From Drosophila persimilis (taxonomy: Eukaryota > Arthropoda > Insecta > Diptera > Drosophilidae), in NCBI RefSeq assembly GCF_003286085.1, contig NW_020825289.1, forward strand, positions 19,122,001 to 19,186,000: 64,000 nucleotides of DNA, written 5' to 3'. This document shows, one piece after another, positions 22,808-34,330 of the stretch. How positions within the stretch are numbered: the first letter of the stretch is position 1; the number at the start of each line of letters is the position of its first letter. Both the position numbers and the translations under genes were made by a program. The notes under the pieces were generated by a model. That model worked only from the letters and a program-made list of their open reading frames with translations, was not told where the DNA came from and ran no database searches.

Positions 22808-25800
22808 TTGTCCTCTGCCCCCAAAGAACTCTCAGCGCGTGCTAATGTTTTACACAATGTTTTTTATAATTTTATATACCTATATATTTATGAACAAAAT
22901 ACGCATGCAGTTTTAAATTGTATTTTAGTACCTATATCTATTACTACATATATATTTTGCTTTATTTTGGTTGACGGGACTTTTTTTTCTTTCTGTTTAT
23001 TTTCCATATGAATTTGTATTTAGTTTTTATGCTAGTCTGTAAGCTTTTCCGATCACGCTTTGGGGATCACGCTCCAAAGCCCGGGCGCGTTCCTATCACG
23101 CTTCTCCGCGCTTCCGCCTCCGTCTCTCCGGTATCCATCCGTATTCTCCAGCTATGCGCAAACGTTCCCTGTGGCCTTCACAGAGAGAACAGAGTTTCGC
23201 ATAGTCGCGCATTCCTGTAAAAACCAAACCAAACCCCAAACCCCAACCTTTGAAAAGTCAAGTGCAAAAGTGTAATCAGTCAACGGCGTCGAAGACTTGG
23301 AATGGACTGCCCCACCACCAGATGAATCAGCGGGGGAGGATCACAGAGATGCTGCTGTCTGTTGCAGGTCAAGTCAGTGCCAGATACAAAGCTTGTAGCC
23401 ATCCGGTGGATGGTGAGGTACAGTTGCGGCTTTAGGCATCTGCACGAGACCCAGGCAGCAGTCTGCAGCGGAGCCACGTCTTCAGCCGGATCAGATCAGG
23501 TATCCCCCAGGTAAGTATGCTTCGCTCAACGGTATCGGTTGGGCGAAGTGACATGCAAAAATGAAATAAATTTTTGTATTTTAAGTTGATTTTCGTTCAA
23601 CCATTCCTCCATCCGTCCCCAGTTTCCCATATCCCCATATCCCAGATTCCAAACCATCCTCTACTCCACCATCAAGAAACAAATTTCCAGCAAAATTCCA
23701 GGTAATGTGCACGATATTCCCGCTTACAAAATGGCTGTGAAAAGCGGATGTGAGCGGGATTGGGCGCTCTTTGAGACGCCCCGCTGCCCAGGGTAAGCTA
23801 TAGTGTAATTCCGATGCTACCTATACATTTAAATGAATACGTTTTTTTTCTGGTTTATTTTTAAGTATACCTACACATTAAACTTACATTGTACATATTC
23901 TATATATTTTACTTGAAACTTAATTTTGCGTTTGGCGTGTGTTTGTTTCTCGACGGAAACGTTTGAAACGGAAATTGCTCGAAGCGTTGCCAACCACAAA
24001 ACATCAAACACGAATCCCAAACCACATTACAATGCTCTGGAATGAAAGAATCGATCTACACAGACAATACCTAATATCGCTCTAGAGATTGATTTAGTAG
24101 TAGACCTATGCAGATTAGGGCCATTCATTAAATGTTATATCAGCAATTATTTGGGCTCGCTCTCTCTTTCTTTGAAAGCTGTAAATGCTTTAAAAGCTCT
24201 CATTTAGTTTTCTTCGCTGCCCCATAATCTCGCCATCTCCTCTGCCACCTCTAATCACCCGTTTGTTTCTGTTTTCTGTACAAGAATCTTGTTTTTGACT
24301 TTGTTTTTGGCTCTAGTGGTGAGGTCTGAGGTATCTCTAAGAGTATCTTTTATTTGAATATCCACAAAGCTGTTGTTGCCGCTCTCTCCAGCTCCTCTCG
24401 CCACCAACTTATCTGCAGTTTTGTTAATTGTTCAATCGGCAACAACACAATGCTCGAGGCATTCGTCGTCGTAGTCGTCGTCGCTGCTGCTGTCGTCGTG
24501 TTCGTTCAAGTTCGTTCAAGTTCAAGGTCGGCTAAAAATGGTTTCTATGTATGAGATTGCGAGCTTTTTCTCTGCCCTCTCGCTCGCTCTCTCCCTTCCT
24601 CTCTCTTGCTTTAATCAGCATTGCGGTTATTTGTTGATGATCAAAAGGTGGGAAAGAAGTGGGGGGGTGCAAGGGGAATGGAAGCGAAATGAAGCAATAA
24701 TATTAATGTTCATATCTCTGTGAATGTATCTCGTTGGCTGGTTGTTGTTGGTTTTTTTTTTGTTCTGCTCGTTCTTTCGTTGTTTTCTGCCCGTTTGCTA
24801 TTTATTTTCGCGCTGCATCCGTGTAAAGGCAACGATCATGCTGATCATGACGACGTTTAATTTTAATATTATCTACGAAGAATTTGTATTTTTGTACCCG
24901 GTTTTTGGGAATTTTTTGCTTCGTAGAAAGTTGCTTGACTTGAAATCGAATGTCTCTAAACCAACTACGGAATATCGGTTAATCCGCCGCAGAGGAGTAC
25001 TGTACCCTGTTTTTTTTATGAATATTCAAATTCTAGACTAGTACCAGTAGTTGAGACACACTACATTTCCAGTCTGAAACTCTATAGATTTGTATTTTTT
25101 TTGTTGCATGCAGCAGTTGATAGAATGCTAAGGAATTACATGGGTGTAGAACATGGCTACTTTTAACCTGGTAAATGCTCTAGAAGTTTTATATCTGTAC
25201 ACCATTCCGTGTAGATACACTAGATTGTCGTTTGCTTAGTTTCGTTTTGTGTGTTGTGCTAATTATTTGCTTAAATGGGGACACTTGGGCTCTTTTTGGT
25301 CCTGTTAGCCGATTCAGTATTTCTAGAGTGGTTTTTTATGTCGCTGGACCACGCGCTTTTTGGTTTTTGGCCCAGTTAGAAGCTGTTGGCATGGCCTTGA
25401 CCCAGTTCACAATTGAATTTATTGCCAAAGCACAGGCATGCACACACACAGTCGGACAGATGATAATTTTGTGTGTGTTCTGTAATTCGGAAAAGCTCCA
25501 AGGATATTTGCTTGCTTTCTCTCTCTCTCTCTGTGTGTGTGTGGAAAGTGTGCTTTTGTTGTTGTTTTTAATATTTAAATGGAATCCAAAATTTGTATGT
25601 TCTTTGACTAAAATCTAAAGCTTCTGTACACTGTAGTTTATAGGCAAATGGCACTTTCTCTGTAACTGTGGTAAATGTCTTTTTATCTGAACTTTTCTTC
25701 CTGACATCTTCCCTAGTTCCCTCCCTTCTCTCTCCACTTTCCTATACATTTTCAACTTGCATAAGACATATAATATAAGTATGTACAAGAAGATAAGAAA

Positions 25801-26377
25801 AGAGTTTAGGGCCAGTAGGTCAGGTCAGAAGAGCGTATATAGACAGCTTGCAAAACAGTTTTATCGAGAAGTTTTCTCTGAATATATGATTTATCATATC
25901 ATTAAATATTGAATTATTCAATCTTTATTATGAATATTTTCATCCTGCGATTCCTACATACAATTATTTATATTCAAAAGTTGTACAAGTGCACATTTTG
26001 GAAGCAATAGAATTCTGAACACGGTCAGGATTTTGATCTCAATCGGAATTATTATTGAATAATCCTTGCCCAAGATCTTGGTTGGGTGGCACGGGCCCAA
26101 AAATATACCACCTTCTTGTTGTTTTGCTGTATATATGTATATCTTTTGTGATCTAATCGATTTGTGGAATAGGAAACTATCAGAGAGGCATAAGAGCTTT
26201 TTTCGTAGGAGTGCGGCTAGGTGGATAGGTGGATAGATGGATATTTATGAACTTGACCACCCTCTATTTGCTTTTTTTTTTCTCTCTTTACACCCTCGCT
26301 CTCTCGTTCACAAACACACACACACACTTGACGCACGAACGCGTTCTCGCTGTCATTGCTTTTGTTGGTGTGTATAG
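22808..26377 (+). other. Intron/3' UTR with a GC-rich, splice-site-rich island
   Basis: Mostly AT-rich non-coding DNA. 23050-23800 differs: it is GC-richer and carries a good acceptor (CTGTTGCAG at 23367), a consensus donor (CCCCCAG/GTAAGT, GT at 23511), an acceptor at 23621-23622 with a donor at 23702, and a donor at 23793. The 23368 acceptor is phase-compatible and would give a 22-residue tail (GQVSARYKACSHPVDGEVQL, then RL) ending at 23435. I cannot tell whether these are cassette exons, an internal promoter's leader exons or noise. Nothing else is supported up to 26377. Confidence 0.4.
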
Positions 26378-26543
26378 ACGGATTTGTTGTGCCCAAAATT
26401 ACTGCCGTGCGAGGGGGCTCAAAGCGCATGGCCCGCAAAAAGACCCACCAGAGCCAGACACCTGCCTGCACATCCACCTCCACCCATACGATGTCACGGC
26501 GCAAGCGCAAGGTGATCGCCGCCTCCTCGACCAAGTCGCGCAG
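26378..26543 (+). CDS. Lola tail A, exon 1 (linker)
   Basis: The acceptor GTGTATAG/ACGG (AG at 26376-26377) joins in phase 1 to give DGFVVPKITAVRGGSKRM. This exon is a basic, Ser/Thr-rich linker with RRKRKV, a likely extra nuclear signal. It ends in phase 2 at CGC AG/GTAAAT (GT at 26544-26545). A 114-base intron separates it from the finger exon. It has no independent start; it is used only when spliced to the common donor. Confidence 0.85.
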
Positions 26544-26657
26544 GTAAATTGTGCTTACCCCATTTGATGAGCTTTCAAAATCTGAAATCTGAAATCTAGC
26601 CAATCCACCCACCAATCCACTCTCTGCCATGTTCTCTCCGTTCCGTTTCCCCCATAG

Positions 26658-26964
26658 AAATGTCAACGCGGACAGCGGCAATGGCGATCCTTGGTCTCAG
26701 GCGTCCGCGTCCAAGTCCACGTCCCCGTCCCGTCCATCGACATCGGCTAATGCTGGGGCTATGACGGCAAAGGCAGCACCGTTTGTGTGCCAGACGTGCG
26801 GTCGCAGGTACCAGGTGCTAGGCACGCTGACGCGGCACATGCGCAAAGAGTGCAACCAGCCGAAGAAGTATGTGTGTCGCATGTGCGGACGCGGTTTCCA
26901 CTATAATTTCAAGCTGCAAGACCACTACTACTATGTGCACAAGGGCGCCGTAAAGAAAGAATAG
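26658..26964 (+). CDS. Lola tail A, exon 2: zinc-finger pair
   Basis: Completes an Arg codon (AG/A) and runs RNVNADSGNGDPWSQ. The tail is 157 residues in all, making a 608-residue isoform. Two fingers lie at tail residues ~98-150: CQTCGRRYQVLGTLTRHMRKEC is split here as a C-x2-C-x12-H-x4-C (C2HC) finger, followed by a classical C-x2-C...H-x4-H finger (CRMCGRGFHYNFK...). This C2HC-then-C2H2 pair is the Lola trademark and binds DNA. The stop TAG ends at 26964, and AATAAA lies at 27077-27082. Confidence 0.93.
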
Positions 26965-27076
26965 AAGCAGAAGAAGATGAAGAATAAGGATCGGATCCTA
27001 GAGGAGGATATGCGATTAACATTTGTGTGTAATTGTTGTAATGATGTAAAAATCGACTATTCTTGCAAAAGCTACA

Positions 27077-27082
27077 AATAAA
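27077..27082 (+). terminator. Polyadenylation signal for tail A
   Basis: AATAAA, 113 bases after the stop of tail A and before the acceptor of the next tail, so it can end that mRNA. Confidence 0.55.
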
Positions 27083-27354
27083 TCATGGGTTGGAATTGAA
27101 CAAATTCATTCGCAATGAGGAGAATCTCAGTGAAAGGAAGGAAGGAAAGCACGAGTCGAGTGGTGTAGAGGAGGAGAGAGTGTTACTGTTAGAAAGATAC
27201 CGTTGAAATTTGTTAAGTGTTTGTCGTCTCGCTACCGCTCTCGCTCGATCAGTTGCTCGCTCGCTGCTCTCTGTTTGTCTCTCTCACTCTTTCTGTTTCT
27301 CTCTGTGTGTGCTCTGTTTCTCTATTTGCTCTTTGCTCCAACCTTTAATTGCAG

Positions 27355-27785
27355 GTCTGCTCGAGTTGAGCTTAAACCAAATGTTTTACTATGAGGGCGA
27401 CATGAAGCCGCCGCCGCCCCCGCCCCCAGCTGCAATGCCACTGCCGCTCTCCTCCCCACCGCAGATGCAGACGCGGCGGAGCAAGCTGCGGGCGCGCAAG
27501 AAGAGAGCCAGCGGCGCCAGGAAGCTCGTTCCCCCGCCGACAGTGCGCAGCAGCTCGGCATCGACGCTGGCGCGGAACGCTGAGCAGCGGGACGACGGCA
27601 AGCTGCAGTGTCCGCAGTGCCCCAACTCGTACACCCGGCTGTCGGCGCTCAAGCGTCACCTGGAGTTCGAGTGCGGGATGCTGGAGAACTTTCGGTGCGA
27701 GGTCTGCGATGCGGGCTTCAAGCGCAAGGACTCGCTGAACCGCCACTGCAAGGTTAAGAAGCACATAACCAAATATTTGTTTTAG
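27355..27785 (+). CDS. Lola tail B: zinc-finger pair
   Basis: The acceptor CCTTTAATTGCAG (AG at 27353-27354) is preceded by a long pyrimidine-rich stretch. Joined in phase 1 it reads GLLELSLNQMFYYEGDMKP. A Pro-rich stretch (PPPPPPPAAMPLPL) and a basic patch (RARKKRASGARK) follow, then fingers at tail residues ~84-137: C-x2-C-x12-H-x4-C (CPQCPNSYTRLSALKRH..) and CEVCDAGFKRKDSLNRH with a terminal His spaced by five residues. The tail is 143 residues and the isoform 594. It stops with TAG at 27785. Confidence 0.93.
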
Positions 27786-28205
27786 ACTGACACGGAAGAG
27801 GAGAGGAGGGAGTATACCCTCCCTCCCTTTGACAGCGAAATTAAAGACGATTATTATCTATTCCCCTCAAAAACAACCGATTAATGAGAGCATAGCCCCA
27901 CGGCCTGTTGTGCCTCTTCTTTTAGTTGTTTCGAGTTGTGGTTCGAGTGAAGAAATTCGTATTGTTGTTCGCGACAGGCCAAAAAGGGGAGGGGGGAAAT
28001 CCCAACCCAAAAAGTCCCAATCAACCGTCATTTGAAGCCATATCTATATATGTTATATAATTTTTGGATGATTATGATTGTTTTTGTGCTTGCCGAAATA
28101 TTCACATGCACACCACCCACACACAGACACCAACACACACTCATGTCTCGCACTCATTGCATATCCCCCCCCCCATACTTTCTTTTACTCTTTCTCTGTA
28201 TCTGT

Positions 28206-28236
<31 letters not shown>

Positions 28237-28554
28237 ATTTCATAATTCCATATCACCTGAAGAGCATTGAGACCTGTTCAAACGAGGCAGCAGCTGTGTC
28301 TGTGTCTCCTTTAGACAGTACTTTTTATTTGCTCTCTCTGCTCACACACACGCGCACACAATCGAAGTGATCTCTGTCTCTTCCTCTCCTGATCTGCCGC
28401 TGTCCCTCTCTTTTTTTTCCTGTCTTGATTAACCGTTAACACACCCACCCACCCAATACCGCCTGCCCCGCCCGCTCCCCGCCCTTTGTTATGCTGCTGT
28501 GCATTGTTTTTACGCCTGTTTGAAATTTGTTTTTGTTTGACAAGAAAAAAAAAG

Positions 28555-28560
28555 AATAAA
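28555..28560 (+). terminator. Polyadenylation signal for tail B
   Basis: AATAAA in A-rich DNA, about 770 bases after the tail B stop. A 22-base C-tract at 28215-28236 lies in the intervening 3' UTR. Earlier signals may also be used. Confidence 0.4.
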
Positions 28561-28902
28561 AAACCACAATTAAAACCGAAATTAATTTATTAATTTACAA
28601 AACCAACCAAATATTAATGCTTTCGATAATAATTAATAATAACTATTAATCTGGCATTTTGACAACTCGAATAACAAAATTGCTTGTTTGCCTTGAAAAT
28701 ATAATAATAATAATAAAAAAACTAAACAAAATTAAAACTTAAAAAAAAAAAAAAAAACAAAAAACTAAGAAAAAGCATGATCCGATCAACAAAGAATTAA
28801 CGTTTCAATCCCTCCAAGAAATATGAAGAATTTGAAAACAAAAAAAACAACCGAAATTTGTCAAAAAAGATATCAACCACGAAAAACAAAAACAAATTTC
28901 AG

Positions 28903-29687
28903 GCCTGCAGCTGCACTCGATAGATGACTCTTCGTCCAGCCAGCACCAGCAGCAGCTTAATGGCAGCCGGCAGGAAGACGACGACGATTTTCCCTACCAG
29001 CAGGGAGTAGTAGGAGGATCGGGGCATCATTTTCAGACGCCGCAATTTGACAATTTTCCAGGAATACTGTCTGTCAGCGGGGCGGGAGGGCACAGCCACG
29101 GCCATGGCCACGGCCACGAGGAGAACTTTACTTGCCCCCAGTGCTATCGAACCTATCGGAGGCACGGCACCCTGCGCCGCCACCTACGCCAAGAGTGCGG
29201 TAAGGGCAAGAGCATGGTCTGCTCCGTGTGCGGCCATAGCACGAAGCGCGCCGATCATCTGCGCCAGCATGTGCGCAAGAAGCATCCGGAGATTGCCATG
29301 AGGTCACTCTTCAAGCGTCAGCAGAGGGCGGCGGCCGCAGCAGCGGCATCTGTGTCCTCGACCTCAGCCTCCAATGAGATCAAGCCGGAGGATGTTGTGG
29401 ACCTGTTGGACGAGGCAGCCGTCGATGATGGGGAGACGAACACCTTTCTGGTCGAGGACGACGACGACGAGGATCTGCCGCCGCAGCAATCGCGGCAGCA
29501 GTTGCTGGAGGAGACCAGTGCCAGCAGCTACTATCGCCAGCAGTTGCAGCAACAGGCCTTGCTGCAGTTCACACAGCTGCAACAGCAAGCGCTGAAACAG
29601 GCGACGGCCGCTGCTGCTTCTGCTTCTGCGTCTGCGTCGGCGTCCGGCAGCAATCGTTCAGAACTGCTCAAGGGGGAGGGATTGTAG
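28903..29687 (+). CDS. Lola tail C: zinc-finger pair
   Basis: The acceptor AACAAATTTCAG (AG at 28901-28902) is weak, with an A-rich rather than pyrimidine-rich run-up. Phase 1 joining gives GLQLHSIDDSSSSQQHQQQ. A His/Gly repeat (HSHGHGHGHE) precedes fingers at tail residues ~76-130: C2HC (CPQCYRTYRRHGTLRRHL..) and C2H2 (CSVCGHSTKRADHLRQH..). After the fingers come Ala-runs, an acidic patch (EDDDDEDL) and Gln-rich DNA-encoded repeats. An EIKPED stretch fits a SUMO consensus (inference). The tail is 261 residues and the isoform 712, with the stop at 29685-29687. Confidence 0.92.
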
Positions 29688-30083
29688 GAGGGGGGGCGGG
29701 TTCTCCTCTCTGCCGCTGCTGCAGCCGCCGCCACTCCGCTCCGCTCCTTGTTGTTGTGTCCTCTGTCCAGTCACCTGCTCATCTCTACTAATCCAATTAA
29801 CCAAAGAGCGCCGCAGCCACAGCTACAGCCACAGAGAAAAAAAATGAGTTGAACTTTGACCTTTCGGCTTGATTTACTTTGCATTTACATATAGTACATA
29901 TGCATATTATATATAAATCTTTTTAACCCCTTGGCTGTCACACGAGAGTTTTTTCTTTTTCCAGCGCAAAATCAAAAAAAAAAGTTTAAAACTAAAATCT
30001 AATCATTTAAAAAATATATATAAAAATATACATATATTTTTTGTATAAACTAAAGCCAAGACAGGAGAAAACTATAAACTAGA

Positions 30084-30089
30084 AATAAA
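30084..30089 (+). terminator. Polyadenylation signal for tail C
   Basis: AATAAA about 400 bases after the stop of tail C and 520 bases before the next acceptor. Confidence 0.5.
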
Positions 30090-30606
30090 TGCCACGTTTT
30101 TTAAAACCAAACCACAACCAATGCGTTTTTCACTTGTTGCATGAACACACACAGACACACTGAAAAAAAAAAACAAAAACAAAAAAAAATTAAACAAAAT
30201 TAATTCTTTTACGTGATTGATGTCTGATTTTTTTGTATTTTTTTTTTGTTTCTTGGTAAATAACATTTATTTAAACAACGATATATTCATGTCGAACATT
30301 TTGTTGGTGCCACAGTTGTTTATTTTTGTGTTTAAATTAAGTTTAACCTTAAGTTTAACCGAGGAGAGACTTATATCCATGTGATGGCGGCGTCGGCTAA
30401 CCCAATCCACAAATACTATATACTATAGCTTTAAGCCAAAGTACACTGTAAAAAATGAACAAACGACTGCAACCAGAAACAGCGAAGACACGACATAATC
30501 ACGAAACATTCTCTCCAACACCTATCTCTTGCTACCCTCTCTTTCTCTGTAAGAAATCGATCATTCTCAGCAAATCTTAGACAAAACCCAATCACAATTC
30601 TTACAG

Positions 30607-31214
30607 ATTTAAGGACGCTTTACTGTAATTTTGCCACGGCAGTTGTGGCGGCGGCCAGTGCGGCAACAAAGAAGCCAGCATCAGCTGACAGCAGCGGCAG
30701 CAGCAGTAACAACAACCACAACCACACCCAGAACCATAATCACAATCACAGCAATAACTGCCATGTGGTAGGTGAGATTTGTGAGCCAGAGGTGACGATA
30801 CGCAGAATGTACAAGTGCGGCCACACCAGCCAGAGTGAGGCGGCGACGGTTAGCCATCTGCAGCCAGGAGGCAGCAGCAGCAGCATCAGCAGCAGCAACC
30901 TCCACTGTATTGCCAGGAACTGCAGCAGCTGTCAAATGTCTGCCTTTCAGGTGGCGAGCATTTTCAAGAGCAGCATGCGCAGTGCGACGGCAATCACCCC
31001 AGCCACAGCCACAGCTGCAGCTGCAGCTACAGCTGCCATTAAGCCGCAACGCAACCATATTGCTAACAACAACAACAACATATGTGCCACAGCCACAAAA
31101 AAGTCAAGCATACAGTTCCATTGTGAGTTTTGCAGCTTCAGCTGCACCTGGCGCTACGACCTAAAGCTGCATCTCAGGCAGAAGCACGGCATCCACCAGC
31201 TGAAGAAGGTCTAG
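30607..31214 (+). CDS. Lola tail D: single zinc finger
   Basis: The acceptor ACAATTCTTACAG (AG at 30605-30606) joins in phase 1 to give DLRTLYCNFATAVVAAA. A Ser/Asn/His-rich linker (NNNHNHTQNHNHNHSNN) and Ala/Thr-runs follow. There is only one canonical finger near the C-terminus (tail residues ~171-195): CEFCSFSCTWRYDLKLH..KH. The usual upstream C2HC partner is absent. Instead there is a Cys-rich patch (CIARNCSSC) and a finger-like but incomplete YKCGHTSQ..H. The tail is 202 residues and the isoform 653. The stop TAG is at 31212-31214, followed by a short GATCTAG repeat. Confidence 0.9.
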
Positions 31215-32279
31215 GATCTAGGATCTAGGCTCTAGGATGTGGGGAATATAATTCCGAAAGAGATCGAGGTCAAATCCGGCTGTTATATAGTTAAGAAATG
31301 TTGTTCAATCTCTCTGGACTGTGTACCACCCGCCCTGGCGAGAGAGCCCGAAGTCTGTGTCTGCGCTTAGTCAAACAAATCTGAAGTTAAATATATGTGT
31401 ACAAATATTTATTGAAACGAAAAAGTTGATTGTTGTTGTTTTCAAATATATGCCTACCATCTATATCATGAAAGTTTATGTATTTTTAGAGCCAGTGATG
31501 TCCAGAGCCTCCCTTGGAGAAAAGCAAAATATAACTACATAAAGAAATCTGTTTTAATGTATAGTTTTTTTGTTTTTTGTTTTTTTTTTTTACATCTTTA
31601 TTATAGTTTAGTATTGTTAAATTAAACAAAATTCTTAGAGAATTTCTTAATTATTTTATTTGTATTATCTACTAAGTTGTTGTAATTTGTTTATTTGTCT
31701 TTGATGGAGAGAGAGAGACAGATATTTGTTTTTGAAAATTGTTTAGAGTAGCCCTCTCTCTGTAGTCCTTTGTTACAACCATTTATGTAAACTTGATTAG
31801 ACATTTGAATTTAACCGAACAATGTATGATTTGCATTAGTTTTCCTTCAACTTCTCAGACCGCAGAAATGAACGAATGAACTGAACGATTGATGATTAAG
31901 TTTAGTTTAAGCAAAAATTACGAACAACATTTGCAGCAAATGGAGTTTCAGACTAAGCCTAATCTGGACCTTTGTTTATGATTTTTCACACGTTTCTTTT
32001 CGTTTTCTTTTCATTTTCATTTCATACAACCGAAAAAAAAAACAAACAAACTAAAAAAACCACAAATAAATCAATGGAATCGAATCGAATCGAATCCTCC
32101 CATCACAAATAACAAATCAATGAAAATTGACCATAATCACCAACCCAATCAATCACCGAACACCTAATCCTCCAAAAATCACACATCCTCCACACACGAT
32201 CACCACCCACTAACCAACCGACCAATGAACCAACCAACCACGGGATCTCCTTCCATCTGATTGATCTGTTCGATCTCAG
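31215..32279 (+). other. 3' UTR of tail D and intron
   Basis: AT-rich, with long T-runs near 31566-31591 and an A/C-rich stretch from 32030 to 32240. I saw no canonical AATAAA close to the stop of tail D; variants such as ATTAAA-like runs near 31621 may serve. No gene is supported. Confidence 0.5.
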
Positions 32280-33136
32280 ACCTGAGTTACGACTTCAAGC
32301 ACAGTGTGTTCGGCAGCGATGACGTGGACCAGGACTCGGACAATAACAGGGAGCGCTTCCACTGTGCGGTGTGCAACAAGAGCTATTTGCGCAAGCGACA
32401 CCTGCAGCGGCACATGCGTGACGAGTGCATCGGCATTCCGCCGCGCTTCAATTGTGAATTCTGCAGCTCCCGTTTCCGCCGCAAGTACCATATGGTGCGG
32501 CATCTGGTCTCAAAGCACGGCATACCGCCGGCCATCGCACAGCTGACGACAGGCAGTGGGTCGCGCACCTCGAGCGGTCGCGACAGCACGAGCGGCAGTG
32601 TCATGGACCTGAAGGCCGGAAATCTGGGCCTTCACATGGGCGGCGACTGCGGTGCGAGTGTGGGCAGCGTGGGCTCGCTCAACGACTGCGAGAGCCCCAA
32701 TCCCGAGAACCTATCGCTGCGCAAGGAGAACTACGAGAACGAGAATTTGTCCGGCTCGCGTTGCACTTCGCCACTGCCGCCACACATGGTGTCGATACCG
32801 ACCTACGGGCTGACTGGAGCCATTACGGCCATCTCGGCAGCTGCTGCCGTGGTCGAAGAGCAGGCGGCCGCAGCCGCCGCCGCTGCCGCTGAAGCGGCAG
32901 CCATGGCCAAGAACAACAACGATGTCGGAGGAGGAGCAGGCGAGCAGGCGGCAGAAGGCGCCGTGGGGGGATCTGCAACAGAGTTGAACATCAAGCCGGA
33001 ACCGGTTACCCCCAGCAAGGTGCAGCACCTGATGAGCGAGGATTGGAACATGAAGCTGGGCCTGCAGATCATCTCGAACTCGTTGCTCAAGGAGCGATTG
33101 ATGAACACCATGCCATTTGCTTATAACAACAATTAA
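32280..33136 (+). CDS. Lola tail E: zinc-finger pair with Ala-rich end
   Basis: The acceptor GATCTGTTCGATCTCAG (AG at 32278-32279) joins to give DLSYDFKHSVFGSDDVDQ. Fingers lie early, at tail residues ~26-85: C2HC (CAVCNKSYLRKRHLQRHMRDEC split by usual spacing) and C2H2 (CEFCSSRFRRKYHMVRH..KH). A long tail follows, with Ser/Gly regions, an Ala run interrupted by Glu (EQAAAAAAAAAEAAAM-like) and NIKPEPV, a possible SUMO site. It ends MPFAYNNN and TAA at 33134-33136. The tail is 285 residues and the isoform 736. Confidence 0.93.
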
Positions 33137-34330
33137 AAGGAGAACGCCTATCAGAGCAACCAAAGTCATATGTCCTGTCCCCCGACCCCCCCTGTCTACT
33201 ATACTTAATTTATTGAAACTCGAATCTCGAAACTTCTCATCTAATTTTGTCAAAGAGTCAGCTCGCCATATTTGTAGGCTATAAATGTATATTTAAATGT
33301 ATTTGAACTTGATTTGTAACTCGTATTTTCCCTACCATGTAAGCTTGTGTGAATCTCAGCCAGACATTCCAGACATTCCGATCTTCAAAGACGAACCGCT
33401 TTCGAAGATCCATTTTAATTTATGTAGACTATGTATTCTTTTGTCGCAAGCGAAATGTGTCTTACAATTCTCGTATTACAATATTGAAACACGCCATCTC
33501 GAAAATCGAAAATTGAAAATTGGATATCGAAAATCGAATCTTTCCTATAACCGAAACGAACTTGAACCGTCACGAATTTGTATTTATATAAGGATTTCCT
33601 ATACGCCCGCCCACATCCAGCGATAGGATGGAATGGGAAACATGTATGTTTGTATGTATATGTATCGAAACATTTGTTAGTCACGTAAGAGAAAGGACGA
33701 AACCAAAAACGAGACAGGAATCAAATCTTCTTACTACAAGTTGAGTAATTCCAGTTTGATTGAATCCAAAAAAGAAAAACAACTCCAAAATACTCAACCA
33801 ACGAACCCTGCTCCCCCCTGTCCTCTCGCAAAAGAAGAAGAGGACGGTGCGGGGGTGTATTTTGTAATTTTAACGCACCTATTCCAAATGATATGCCACC
33901 AAATTGTACGACTAGTTAAGTTATGTTTATACCATGTACTCGTAGAATGTAGGCCCTACACTTAATGCCTAATTTATCCAAAGTCCAAACGAAACAAAAA
34001 AGAAAATTATATTTTTTAATGAATAAATTACCAAAAAAAAAACAACAAAAAACAAACTAAAGAACCACAGAAATATATTACATGTATGTATTTAATTACA
34101 GCCAAACGGGATGTTTATTGTTCCCTTTTTAGACATTTTTCTCTTCTATTTTTCTCTTCCCCCCATCATCATCATCATTTCCATCTTTTGTTCATTCCTC
34201 CTGCTCCACAATGCTTTCGTTTTTGGTTTCACATTCTGTTCCCATTCCCCTACCGTTCAGTTTTCTTTCGTTTTCTGGCGATTGTTGTGCGAATTTTCAC
34301 TAACCTATTTTATTACTAAATTTCTTTTAG
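33137..34330 (+). other. 3' UTR of tail E, with hairpin
   Basis: AT-rich UTR. A stable hairpin lies at 33380-33410: GATCTTC pairs with GAAGATC, then AAAG with CTTT across one bulge, around an eight-base loop. Just before it ACATTCC is repeated. AATAAA at 34022-34027 is a likely poly(A) signal, about 890 bases after the stop. Confidence 0.5.
34022..34027 (+). terminator. Polyadenylation signal for tail E
   Basis: AATAAA within an A-rich stretch. It is the most convincing signal between the tail E stop and the next candidate acceptor. Confidence 0.45.

Noticed and set aside
25114-25164. Acceptor TTTTTTGTTGCATGCAG with a 17-residue in-phase frame
   Set aside because: Good pyrimidine tract, but the short frame has no distinctive content and T-runs of this kind are frequent in the intron.
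34086-34319. Open frame after TTTAATTACAG (70-residue tail)
   Set aside because: Phe/His-rich low-complexity translation of CATCAT and CTTTT runs in two overlapping frames; the acceptor at 34330 is better.
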